Assembly: GCA_009845425.1 (NCBI GenBank)
Contig: VXZQ01000001.1
Span: 320,363 to 384,362, forward strand
Direction of reading: 5' to 3'
Source: Holophagales bacterium
Lineage (GTDB): Bacteria > Acidobacteriota > Thermoanaerobaculia > Multivoradales > Multivoraceae
DNA: 64,000 nt
The notes beneath the pieces were generated by a model that saw nothing but the letters and a program-made list of their open reading frames with translations, was not told the origin of the DNA and searched no databases. Both the position numbers and the translations under genes were made by a program. Below are positions 49,793 through 57,208 of this stretch, piece by piece. Numbering within the stretch: the first letter of the stretch is position 1; every line of letters starts with the position of its first letter.

Positions 49793-52579
49793 ATGACACA
49801 CCGCAGAACCACCGGTTCTCGCGCTCTTGCCCCGCTGGCAAGAGTCCCACGGATCATCAGCTTGGGGGTACTCATCGTCTTCATCTGCGCGTCCGCATGG
49901 GGCCAGTCGATCGAGCGCGGCTCGATCACCGGCACCATCACGGACCCCAACGGCGACCGCATGCCCGGCGTCAACGTCACTCTCACGTCGGGAGAACTCG
50001 GCGCGACCAGCGAAACGATGACGGACGCGAACGGCCGCTACCGCTTCGTCGCTCTGCTGCCGTCCACCTACACCGTCGCAGCCTCGATCGAGGGCTTCTC
50101 GACCGCGCAGCAGGAGGACATCGTCCTCACCGTCAACCAGACCCTGACTGTCGACCTGACGATGCAGTTGGGAAGCGTCGAGGACATCATCATCGTCGAG
50201 GGCTCACCGCTCATCGACGTCCGCAGCTCGACGCTCCAGACGACGGAACTCAACAACGAGATCCTGATGGAGGTGCCGACCCAACGCAGCATCCGGGGCG
50301 TCGTGCAGTTGGCGCCCGGCGTCCACTCCCAGAACGCGGACGGCAGGCAACCTTCAGCCTTCGGCTCGCCCGGCATGGGCGTCCAGTTCTCGGTCGACGG
50401 CGTCATCATCAACAGCCCGGAGGCGGGCGAGAGCGAGGTGCCTCTCGGCTTCTTCTCAGTCGAGGACGTTACCGTCCTCGGCGCCGGCGCCTCGGCCGAG
50501 TACGGCGGCTACACCGGCGTGATCGTCAACGTGACGACGAAGCAGGGCTCGAACGACATGAACGGTCTGGTCGACCTGCAACTCGCCGACAACGACTGGC
50601 AGTCCCAGAACACGAACGACCCCGATCTGCAACGCAGCGGCAGCGACCGCACGGATACGGAAGTCCACTTCGACATCGGCGGACCGGTGCAGCGCGACAA
50701 GGCGTGGTTCTTCACCTCGTTCAAGTACTACCAGGAGGACTCGAAGGCCAGCGGCGACCATGTCAACGCCCCGACCAACGAGAGGCCCCGCTTCCTCGGC
50801 AAGATCAACTGGACGCCGACACAGGAGAAGATCTTCAGCGGCATGCTCGAGTACAGCACCCGCGACCAGGCCTACCAGGGCGCGGACGAGGGTGACTTCA
50901 TCTCCCCCGGAGCCACCGTCAGCCTGGAGGGGACCCAGTACCTGTTCAACTTCAACTACACGGACATGCTGTCCCAGGACACGCTGCTCGATCTGAAGTT
51001 CGGCGGCTATCGGCAGCGTCAGTCCGAGACGCCCGACAGCGGCGACACACCCGCCCGCTACGACATCTATGAAGACCGCCTTACCGAGAACTGGTGGGGG
51101 CCCTTCAATGCCAACCGGGAGCGCTACCAGCTCATTGCCTCGGTCAGCCACTTCACGGATGACTTCATCCGCGGCGAGCACGACTTCAAGTTCGGCGTCG
51201 AGCTGCAGAACACGCTGGTCAACACGCTCAACCAGTACGCGGGCGGCAAGTTCTACGAGGACTACGCCGGCGAGAACTACGTCCTCTTCGAGAGCACCGG
51301 TTACGACACCTATGCCGACACCGACAAGATCGTCGGCTACGTGCAGGACTCCTGGGGAATCAACGACCGGGTGAGGCTGAACCTCGGCCTGCGGGCCAAC
51401 TACTGGCGCGGGGCCGTCGAGTCGGACGTGAACGGCGTCCGCTTCGACCAGGGCAGCGTGTTCACGCCCGGCGTCGGGATCGCGCCGCGCATCGGGCTGA
51501 ACATCAACCTGGGCGACAACAACGAGTCCGTGCTGAAGGCCCACTGGGGGCGCTACTACCACCAGGTCATCTCGCTGTTCTACAGCCGGCTGGCGCCCGA
51601 GAGCGACGTGACGGGCTACATCTGGAACGCGGACGACCAGGTCTGGGAGCACGACTTCACCGAAGGGCGAGGTCCCGGCCAGTGGACGATCGACGACAGT
51701 CTCAACGTGCCCCACATGGACGCCCTGGACGTCGGCTGGGAGAAGGTGCTCTCGCGTACCGTCTCGCTCGACATCACGGCGACCTATCGCACGAACGACA
51801 ACTTCCTGGACGGCGTGAACCTCACCGGCGCGTTCGAACCCACGCGGTACACGGATCCCGACAGTGGACGGACCTTCAACGTCTTCAACCAGACGAACGA
51901 AGGCGAAAACCGGTACTACTTCACGAACGTCAACCACTGCCAGGACTACGGGCAGGCCTACAAGGAGATCACCTGCTTCAGGAAGGTCCGCAAGTACGCC
52001 GGGATCACCGCAAGCCTCGCCAGGCGGTGGCGCAACAACTGGCAGATGCAGGCCTCGTGGACCTACGGCGAGGCAAGAGGCAGCGACAACAACGCCTGGT
52101 ACGAGTTCCTGGAAGGAAGAGGCTCCCAGCTCGGCAGTTCGACCTTCTTCAGGGACCCGAACCACCAGATCAACGCCTACGGCAACCTGACGATCGATCC
52201 AACGCACCTGATCAAGGTTCTGGGTAACGCCCGACTCCCGGGCGGGGTCGTCCTCGGCGGCTACCTCAGCTACTTCTCGGGCAACACCTACAACCAGCTC
52301 ATCAGGGTGGAAGACGTCGATCAAACTTCGGACATCTACGGCTACCCGGCGGGCTCCTTCCGTCTCGACGACGGCATCAACCTCGATCTGAGGGTGGAGA
52401 AGGACTTCAACATCGGCGACAACCGCAGGCTCGGCGTCGGCATCGATGTCTTCAACGTCGGCAACGCCGACACGGTCATCGAAGCCGAACAGAGCCTGAA
52501 CAGCGACAGGCCCTTCGGCGCCCCGAGGCGGCTGGTACGCGGTCGGGTCTGGCGAATCGGGGCGCGCTTCCACTTCTAG
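49793..52579 (+). CDS. TonB-dependent outer-membrane receptor, Oar-like, with carboxypeptidase-regulatory domain
   Basis: 928-residue outer-membrane protein. A signal peptide (cleavage probably after SAWG) is followed by a carboxypeptidase-regulatory-like beta domain (GSITGTITDPNGDRMPGV, about residues 42-120). A plug region with QFSVDGVIINSPEAGESEV and VTVLGAGASAEYGGYTG comes next, then a long beta barrel. The last residues RIGARFHF end in Phe, as needed for outer-membrane assembly. This architecture is abundant in Acidobacteriota and Myxococcota, often for polymer or peptide uptake. The ligand is unknown. ATG with AAGGAAGG upstream. Confidence 0.9.
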   Translation: MTHRRTTGSRALAPLARVPRIISLGVLIVFICASAWGQSIERGSITGTITDPNGDRMPGVNVTLTSGELGATSETMTDANGRYRFVALLPSTYTVAASIEGFSTAQQEDIVLTVNQTLTVDLTMQLGSVEDIIIVEGSPLIDVRSSTLQTTELNNEILMEVPTQRSIRGVVQLAPGVHSQNADGRQPSAFGSPGMGVQFSVDGVIINSPEAGESEVPLGFFSVEDVTVLGAGASAEYGGYTGVIVNVTTKQGSNDMNGLVDLQLADNDWQSQNTNDPDLQRSGSDRTDTEVHFDIGGPVQRDKAWFFTSFKYYQEDSKASGDHVNAPTNERPRFLGKINWTPTQEKIFSGMLEYSTRDQAYQGADEGDFISPGATVSLEGTQYLFNFNYTDMLSQDTLLDLKFGGYRQRQSETPDSGDTPARYDIYEDRLTENWWGPFNANRERYQLIASVSHFTDDFIRGEHDFKFGVELQNTLVNTLNQYAGGKFYEDYAGENYVLFESTGYDTYADTDKIVGYVQDSWGINDRVRLNLGLRANYWRGAVESDVNGVRFDQGSVFTPGVGIAPRIGLNINLGDNNESVLKAHWGRYYHQVISLFYSRLAPESDVTGYIWNADDQVWEHDFTEGRGPGQWTIDDSLNVPHMDALDVGWEKVLSRTVSLDITATYRTNDNFLDGVNLTGAFEPTRYTDPDSGRTFNVFNQTNEGENRYYFTNVNHCQDYGQAYKEITCFRKVRKYAGITASLARRWRNNWQMQASWTYGEARGSDNNAWYEFLEGRGSQLGSSTFFRDPNHQINAYGNLTIDPTHLIKVLGNARLPGGVVLGGYLSYFSGNTYNQLIRVEDVDQTSDIYGYPAGSFRLDDGINLDLRVEKDFNIGDNRRLGVGIDVFNVGNADTVIEAEQSLNSDRPFGAPRRLVRGRVWRIGARFHF

Positions 52580-52600
52580 GCGGCGCCGCGCGGCGGCATG

Positions 52601-52626
52601 GCGGGTGCGGTGTCGGTCGCACCCGC
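52601..52626 (+). terminator. Stem-loop after the TonB receptor gene
   Basis: GCGGGTGCG (52601-52609) pairs perfectly with CGCACCCGC (52618-52626) around an 8-base loop, 22 bp past the stop codon. There is no T tract, so it may act as a weak terminator or mRNA stabiliser. Confidence 0.4.
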
Positions 52627-52801
52627 CTGCTGAGGGGCGGAGGAGAGGGTCTCAGCGGCCGCTCGCACTTACCGGATGGATGAGAGGTCGGTTCTCGCTG
52701 CGGTCGGCTGCGCTCCGGTTGGTCGTCGGACGATGAAGGGTCGCAGGGCGTCGCTTGCCGACAGCCTCGCTGAGACCCTCTCCTCCGCCCCCTCGGCAGG
52801 C
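52625..52801. repeat. MITE-like element with about 33-bp terminal inverted repeats
   Basis: The left arm 52625-52657 and right arm 52768-52801 are inverted copies with one mismatch and one single-base indel; the core is GGCGGAGGAGAGGGTCTCAG. They enclose about 110 bp without a credible gene. Length and symmetry resemble a non-autonomous mobile element, but no target-site duplication was recognised and no second copy occurs in this window. Confidence 0.5.
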
Positions 52802-52836
52802 TGGAACTCGTCGGGCACCGAAACGGCTACCGCGTG

Positions 52837-52890
52837 TCGGTGCGCCGGCCTTCTGGCCGGCACCGGGCGCGATGCCGCGAAGCGGCGAGC
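52837..52890. repeat. Hairpin repeat, copy C (54 bp)
   Basis: Two consecutive stem-loops: GCCGGCC-TTCT-GGCCGGC, then GCCGC-GAA-GCGGC. It differs from copy D (55377-55430) at only two positions over 54 bp, one of them in the loop of the second hairpin. It is intergenic, 46 bp before the sulfatase/TPR gene. Confidence 0.8.
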
Positions 52891-52935
52891 CCGAGTTCTC
52901 CCACACAGAGCGGCTGCTAGCCTTCGGATTCCAGC

Positions 52936-55356
52936 ATGGGCCGCGAACGATCTGGTCGGAATGATGGGCCTCGTCTGGGGCGCGTCCTGAGAGGGAAGTT
53001 GAATCGGTGGATCGGGCTTGCACTGGCCCTGGCCGTTGCCGGGGTTGTGGTGGTCGGTGTGACGGTCCGTCTCCTATCCGGTGGGGAGATCACGGCGCCG
53101 TCAGGGCACCCGCTGGGTCGGCTTCCGGCCGGGGTCGGCGCTGACGACCTGAGCCTCCTGCTCATCACGCTGGACACGACCCGGGCGGATCGGATCGGGG
53201 CCTACGGGTTCGCTGATATCGAGACGCCGCACATGGACCGGCTGGCGGCTGAGGGGGTGCTGTTCGAGCAGGCGGAGGCGGTGGCGCCGCTGACCTTGCC
53301 GGCGCACGCGTCGATCTTCACCGGACAGTTCCCGCCGGCACACGGGGTCAGGGACAACGGCGCTTTCTACCTGGGCGACGAGCACGTCGTCCTGGCCGAG
53401 ATCCTGAGGGACGAGGGGTTGCGGACCGGCGGCTTCGTCGGGGCGTTCGTGCTCGACGCGAAGTGGGGGATCGCCCAGGGCTTCGACCACTACTTCGACG
53501 ACTTCGACCTGAGCGACACCGTGCGGCTGGCGCTGAACGAGATCGAGCGGCCGGCGGGGGAGGTCACGGACGCCGCGTTGACATGGCTCGACGAGGCCCC
53601 GGAGGCGCGCTTCTTCTCCTGGGTCCACTTCTACGATCCGCACTCGCCCTACGAACCGCCGGAACCGTTCGCCGAGCGCTACCGGAACCGTCCATACATC
53701 GGCGAGATCGCCTACGTCGACTCGCAGGTCGGCCGGTTGCTGGACTGGCTCGACCAGAACGGGCGCGCCGACGACACCGTCGTCATCGTGATCGGAGACC
53801 ACGGTGAGAGTCTCGGCGAGCACGGCGAATCCGGCCACGGCTTCTTCGTCTACGAGGGGGCGACGCGGGTTCCCTTCATCCTTCGCGCGCCCTACGACAC
53901 GATGCGGGGCCGCAGGATCGGCGATGTGGTCAGGGCGGTCGATGTCTTCCCGACCGTCCTCGACCTGCTGGCGGTCGACGCGGGCCAGGCGGAGCGGGAT
54001 TCCTCCTTCGAAGGCGCAAGCATCGTCCGGCTCCTGACCGGCGCCTCCGGGCCACGGCTGCCGGCTTACGCAGAAGCCGTCTATCCGCGCTATCACTACG
54101 GCTGGAGCGACCTCGCCGCGCTGCGGGTCGAGAACATGAAGTACGTCGCCGCGCCCCGGCCCGAGTTGTACGACCTGGCCGTCGACCCGGACGAGCAGAA
54201 CAACCTGTACTCGGCGCGGCCCGACGAGGCGGACCGGATGGCCTCGATGCTCCAGTCCCTCGAGTCGCGATGGGCCGACGTGGCGCGGCCGGCGGCGATC
54301 GAGGAGATCGACCCGGAGACCCGGGCGCGGCTCGCCGCCCTCGGCTATCTGGCCAGTTTCGGCGGCAGTACCGACGAGAGCGTGGACCGGGCCCTGCTCG
54401 CCGACCCCAAGGACCGGATCCATCTCTTCAACCTGATGCGCGACGCGCGCGAGGCTTCGCTCAAGGGAAACCGGCCGGCGGCCGTCGAAGCCCTCGAACG
54501 GGTGCTGCTCGAGGACCCGTCGGTGATCGACGCCTGGGTCCGGCTGGGCGACGAGCAGATGCGCGGCGACGACACCGGCGCCGCGATCGAGAGCTACCGG
54601 AGAGCCATCGAACTGAAGCCCGACTACGCCCACGCCGTGATCAACCTCGCCAACGCCTACCGCCGGACCGGCGCGGCGGAGGAGGCGATCCTCGGCTACC
54701 AGGAGTTCCTGCGCCTCGATCCCCGCAACGCGATCATCCACTACGAACTCGCGCGCATGCTCGTGGACCACGGCGACCTGGAGGGCGCCGAGGAGCACCT
54801 CAGGGAGGCCGCCGATCTGTCACCGGAGATGGGCGCCGCGGTGGTCAGTCAGGGCGCCGTGGCGCTCCTCCGGTCCGATCTCGCAACCGCGGCGCAGTTG
54901 TTCGAGGAGGCGCTGACGATTCAGCCGGACGTGCGGCTCGCCCACTTCAACCTCGCCCTGCTCGCCGAGCAGCGCGGCGACCCGCGCACCGCGGTCGACT
55001 TCTACCGCCGGGAACTCGACGTCCACCCGCAGAGCTACCGCGTCCAGTTCAACCTCGGCCGGCTGCTGGACAGCCTCGGCGACCGCTACGGCGCGGCCGA
55101 AGCCCTGGAGCAATCGATCGAGATCAACCCGCAGTTCGCCGTCGGCCACTTCTTCCTGGCCAAGTCCCTGGTCGACGGCAACGAACAGTTGGAGCGCGCC
55201 ATGGAACTGGCACGAACCGGCCTGGAACTCGACCCCGGCTCGGACATGGCGCCGATGGGCCATTACCTGCTCGCCGATATCTACACCCGCCTCGGCCAGC
55301 CGGAAGAAGCGCGACGGGAACTCGCCTCGGCCCGAGCCCTGGAACGTAGCGGTTGA
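52936..55356 (+). CDS. Membrane-anchored sulfatase/phosphatase-superfamily domain fused to TPR repeats
   Basis: 806-residue protein. A basic N-terminus and one transmembrane helix (about residues 24-46) are followed by an alkaline phosphatase/sulfatase-fold domain. Its metal ligands are in LLLITLDTTRADRIGAYG (Asp80) and VIGDHGESLGEHG. The nucleophile region is LTLPAHASIFTG, with Thr120 where formylglycine sulfatases have Cys or Ser and without the CxPxR pattern. This suggests phosphoester or phosphotransferase chemistry rather than sulfate hydrolysis. The C-terminal third has about six TPR units (AAIESYRRAIELKPDYAHA and similar). ATG at 52936; the stop overlaps the next start. Confidence 0.85.
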   Translation: MGRERSGRNDGPRLGRVLRGKLNRWIGLALALAVAGVVVVGVTVRLLSGGEITAPSGHPLGRLPAGVGADDLSLLLITLDTTRADRIGAYGFADIETPHMDRLAAEGVLFEQAEAVAPLTLPAHASIFTGQFPPAHGVRDNGAFYLGDEHVVLAEILRDEGLRTGGFVGAFVLDAKWGIAQGFDHYFDDFDLSDTVRLALNEIERPAGEVTDAALTWLDEAPEARFFSWVHFYDPHSPYEPPEPFAERYRNRPYIGEIAYVDSQVGRLLDWLDQNGRADDTVVIVIGDHGESLGEHGESGHGFFVYEGATRVPFILRAPYDTMRGRRIGDVVRAVDVFPTVLDLLAVDAGQAERDSSFEGASIVRLLTGASGPRLPAYAEAVYPRYHYGWSDLAALRVENMKYVAAPRPELYDLAVDPDEQNNLYSARPDEADRMASMLQSLESRWADVARPAAIEEIDPETRARLAALGYLASFGGSTDESVDRALLADPKDRIHLFNLMRDAREASLKGNRPAAVEALERVLLEDPSVIDAWVRLGDEQMRGDDTGAAIESYRRAIELKPDYAHAVINLANAYRRTGAAEEAILGYQEFLRLDPRNAIIHYELARMLVDHGDLEGAEEHLREAADLSPEMGAAVVSQGAVALLRSDLATAAQLFEEALTIQPDVRLAHFNLALLAEQRGDPRTAVDFYRRELDVHPQSYRVQFNLGRLLDSLGDRYGAAEALEQSIEINPQFAVGHFFLAKSLVDGNEQLERAMELARTGLELDPGSDMAPMGHYLLADIYTRLGQPEEARRELASARALERSG

Positions 55357-57170
55357 GCGCCCCGCCGCGCCGACCGTCGGTGCGCCGGCCTTCTGGCCGG
55401 CACCAGGCGCGATGCCGCAAAGCGGCGAGCGCGTACGTCGCCCTCACGCTGATCTTCCTCCTCATCGGCTGCTCTCCGACCCCCGACCCCGCCACCACCA
55501 CCCAACCCTCCATCTTCGTCGACGCCGCCCCCACCGCGAACCTCGACTTCGTCTACTTCAACGGCATGTCCGGCGAGCACTACTTCAACGAGATCATGGG
55601 CGGCGGCGCCGCACTGTTCGACTTCGACAACGACGGCGACCTGGACGTCTACCTCGTCCAGGGCCGGATGCTCGGCCCGGACCTGACCTTCCCGCCGCCT
55701 CCCGGAACGCCGCTCACCGATCGCCTCTACCGCAACGACCTGGAGCCGGGCGCCACCGGCGCCGACCTCCGTTTCACCGACGTCACCGGTGCAAGCCGCA
55801 TCGAAGCCGGCGGCTACGGCATGGGCGTCGCGACCGGCGACTTCGACAACGATGGCTGGACGGACCTGTACGTCACGAACTTCGGCTCCAACCAGTTGCT
55901 GCGAAACCGCGGCGACGGCACGTTCGACGACGTCACGGCTGCATCGGGCGCCGACGATCCCCGCTGGTCCGTCGCCGCCACGTTCTTCGACTTCGACCGC
56001 GACGGCTGGCTGGACCTCTATGTCGGCAACTACGTGGACTACTCGCTGGCTGACAACACGCCGTGCCCGCTTCCGAGCGGTGTGTTGACCTACTGCGCCC
56101 CCGGCGCCTACCGGCCCGCGGCGGACAGCCTGTTCCGCAACCGGGGCGACGGGACCTTCGAGGACGTGTCGACGACTTCGGGAATCGGCACCGAGCCCGG
56201 TTCGGGGCTGGGGGCCGTTGCCGCCGACTTCAACGGCGACCGCTGGATCGATCTCTACGTGGCGAACGACCTGATGTGGAACCGGCTCTGGATCAACCGG
56301 GGCGACGGCACCTTTGCCGACAACGCCCTCCTGGCCGGAGTCGCCGTCAACCGCGAAGGCCAGCCCGAGGCCGGCATGGGCGTCGACGTCGCGGACTTCG
56401 ACGGCGACGGCGACCCGGACATCGTCGTCAGCCACCTGGAACAGGAGACGAACACCCTCTACGTCAACGGCGGCGCCGGACTGTTCCGGGACCAGTCGGC
56501 GTCGAGTCAACTCGGGCCGCCGAGCCTGCCGTTCACCGCCTTCGGGATCGGCTGGATCGACTACGACAACGACTCCTGGCTCGACGTGTTCGTCGTCAAC
56601 GGCGCGGTGATCGGCATGGACGCGCTGATCCGGGCGGGCGACCCCTACCCGCTGCGGCAGACCGACCAGCTCTTCCACAACCTCGGCGACGGCAGCTTCG
56701 CGGAAGTCACGGCCGATGCCGGCGCGGTCTTCGAGTCGTCCGAAGTCAGCCGCGGCGCCGCCTTCGGCGACGTCGACAACGACGGCGACCTGGACGTCGT
56801 CGTCGTCAACAGCAACGCGCCGACCCGCCTGCTGCTCAACCAGGTCGGCCAGGACCGCTCCTGGCTGGGCCTGCGACTCGTGGCCCACGGCCGCGACGCG
56901 CTGGGCGCCCAGGTCCTGATCCACCGGCAGGGCGCCTCGCCGATCTGGCGCCACGTCCACACCGACGGCAGCTACGTCTCCGCCCGGGACCCCCGGGTGC
57001 TGGTCGGCCTCGGAAGCGAGAACGGTGCAGTGGTCACCGAGGTCGAGGTCCGGTGGCCGGATGGCGCCGTCGAGCGCTGGACGGACGTGCAGCCGGGCGA
57101 GTACCGGACGCTCGTCCAGGGAGAGGGAGAAGCGATCGCTTCGCGCGAACCGGCCGCTCCGCTTGGGTAG
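55353..57170 (+). CDS. FG-GAP/VCBS repeat lipoprotein with ASPIC/UnbV domain (CRTAC1-like)
   Basis: 605-residue exported protein. The signal ends in lipobox LIGC (Cys40 from the TTG start). Several calcium-binding beta-propeller repeats follow (FDFDNDGDLDVYL, GDFDNDGWTDLYV, FDFDRDGWLDLYV, ADFDGDGDPDIVV, GDVDNDGDLDVVV), then a C-terminal ASPIC/UnbV domain (VEVRWPDGAVERWTDV). The start is odd: TTG at 55353 overlaps the upstream stop, and the next in-frame GTG (55380) lies inside hairpin repeat D. Either way, that repeat encodes the basic n-region of the signal peptide. A surface or periplasmic binding role is typical; the pairing with sulfatase/TPR genes is common in acidobacteria-like genomes. 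Confidence 0.87.
   Translation: MSAPPRRPSVRRPSGRHQARCRKAASAYVALTLIFLLIGCSPTPDPATTTQPSIFVDAAPTANLDFVYFNGMSGEHYFNEIMGGGAALFDFDNDGDLDVYLVQGRMLGPDLTFPPPPGTPLTDRLYRNDLEPGATGADLRFTDVTGASRIEAGGYGMGVATGDFDNDGWTDLYVTNFGSNQLLRNRGDGTFDDVTAASGADDPRWSVAATFFDFDRDGWLDLYVGNYVDYSLADNTPCPLPSGVLTYCAPGAYRPAADSLFRNRGDGTFEDVSTTSGIGTEPGSGLGAVAADFNGDRWIDLYVANDLMWNRLWINRGDGTFADNALLAGVAVNREGQPEAGMGVDVADFDGDGDPDIVVSHLEQETNTLYVNGGAGLFRDQSASSQLGPPSLPFTAFGIGWIDYDNDSWLDVFVVNGAVIGMDALIRAGDPYPLRQTDQLFHNLGDGSFAEVTADAGAVFESSEVSRGAAFGDVDNDGDLDVVVVNSNAPTRLLLNQVGQDRSWLGLRLVAHGRDALGAQVLIHRQGASPIWRHVHTDGSYVSARDPRVLVGLGSENGAVVTEVEVRWPDGAVERWTDVQPGEYRTLVQGEGEAIASREPAAPLG
55377..55430. repeat. Hairpin repeat, copy D, inside a coding region
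   Basis: Nearly identical to copy C over 54 bp, with both hairpins kept. It falls entirely inside the 5' part of the FG-GAP lipoprotein gene and is read there as an Arg-rich segment just before the hydrophobic core of the signal peptide. Confidence 0.8.
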
Positions 57171-57208
57171 TCTGCGGGCGCAGTAGTCTCCCGGAAAGGG
57201 CACGCGAG

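Noticed and set aside
52676..52990. Frames in the gap between the TonB receptor and sulfatase genes.
   Set aside because: They run through the inverted-repeat element and hairpin repeat and have no domain or ribosome binding site.
56063..57208. Upstream extension of the SulP frame giving a protein of more than 1100 residues.
   Set aside because: The extension is low-complexity Arg/Pro sequence antiparallel in logic to the FG-GAP gene. The membrane protein begins after the ATG at 57209.
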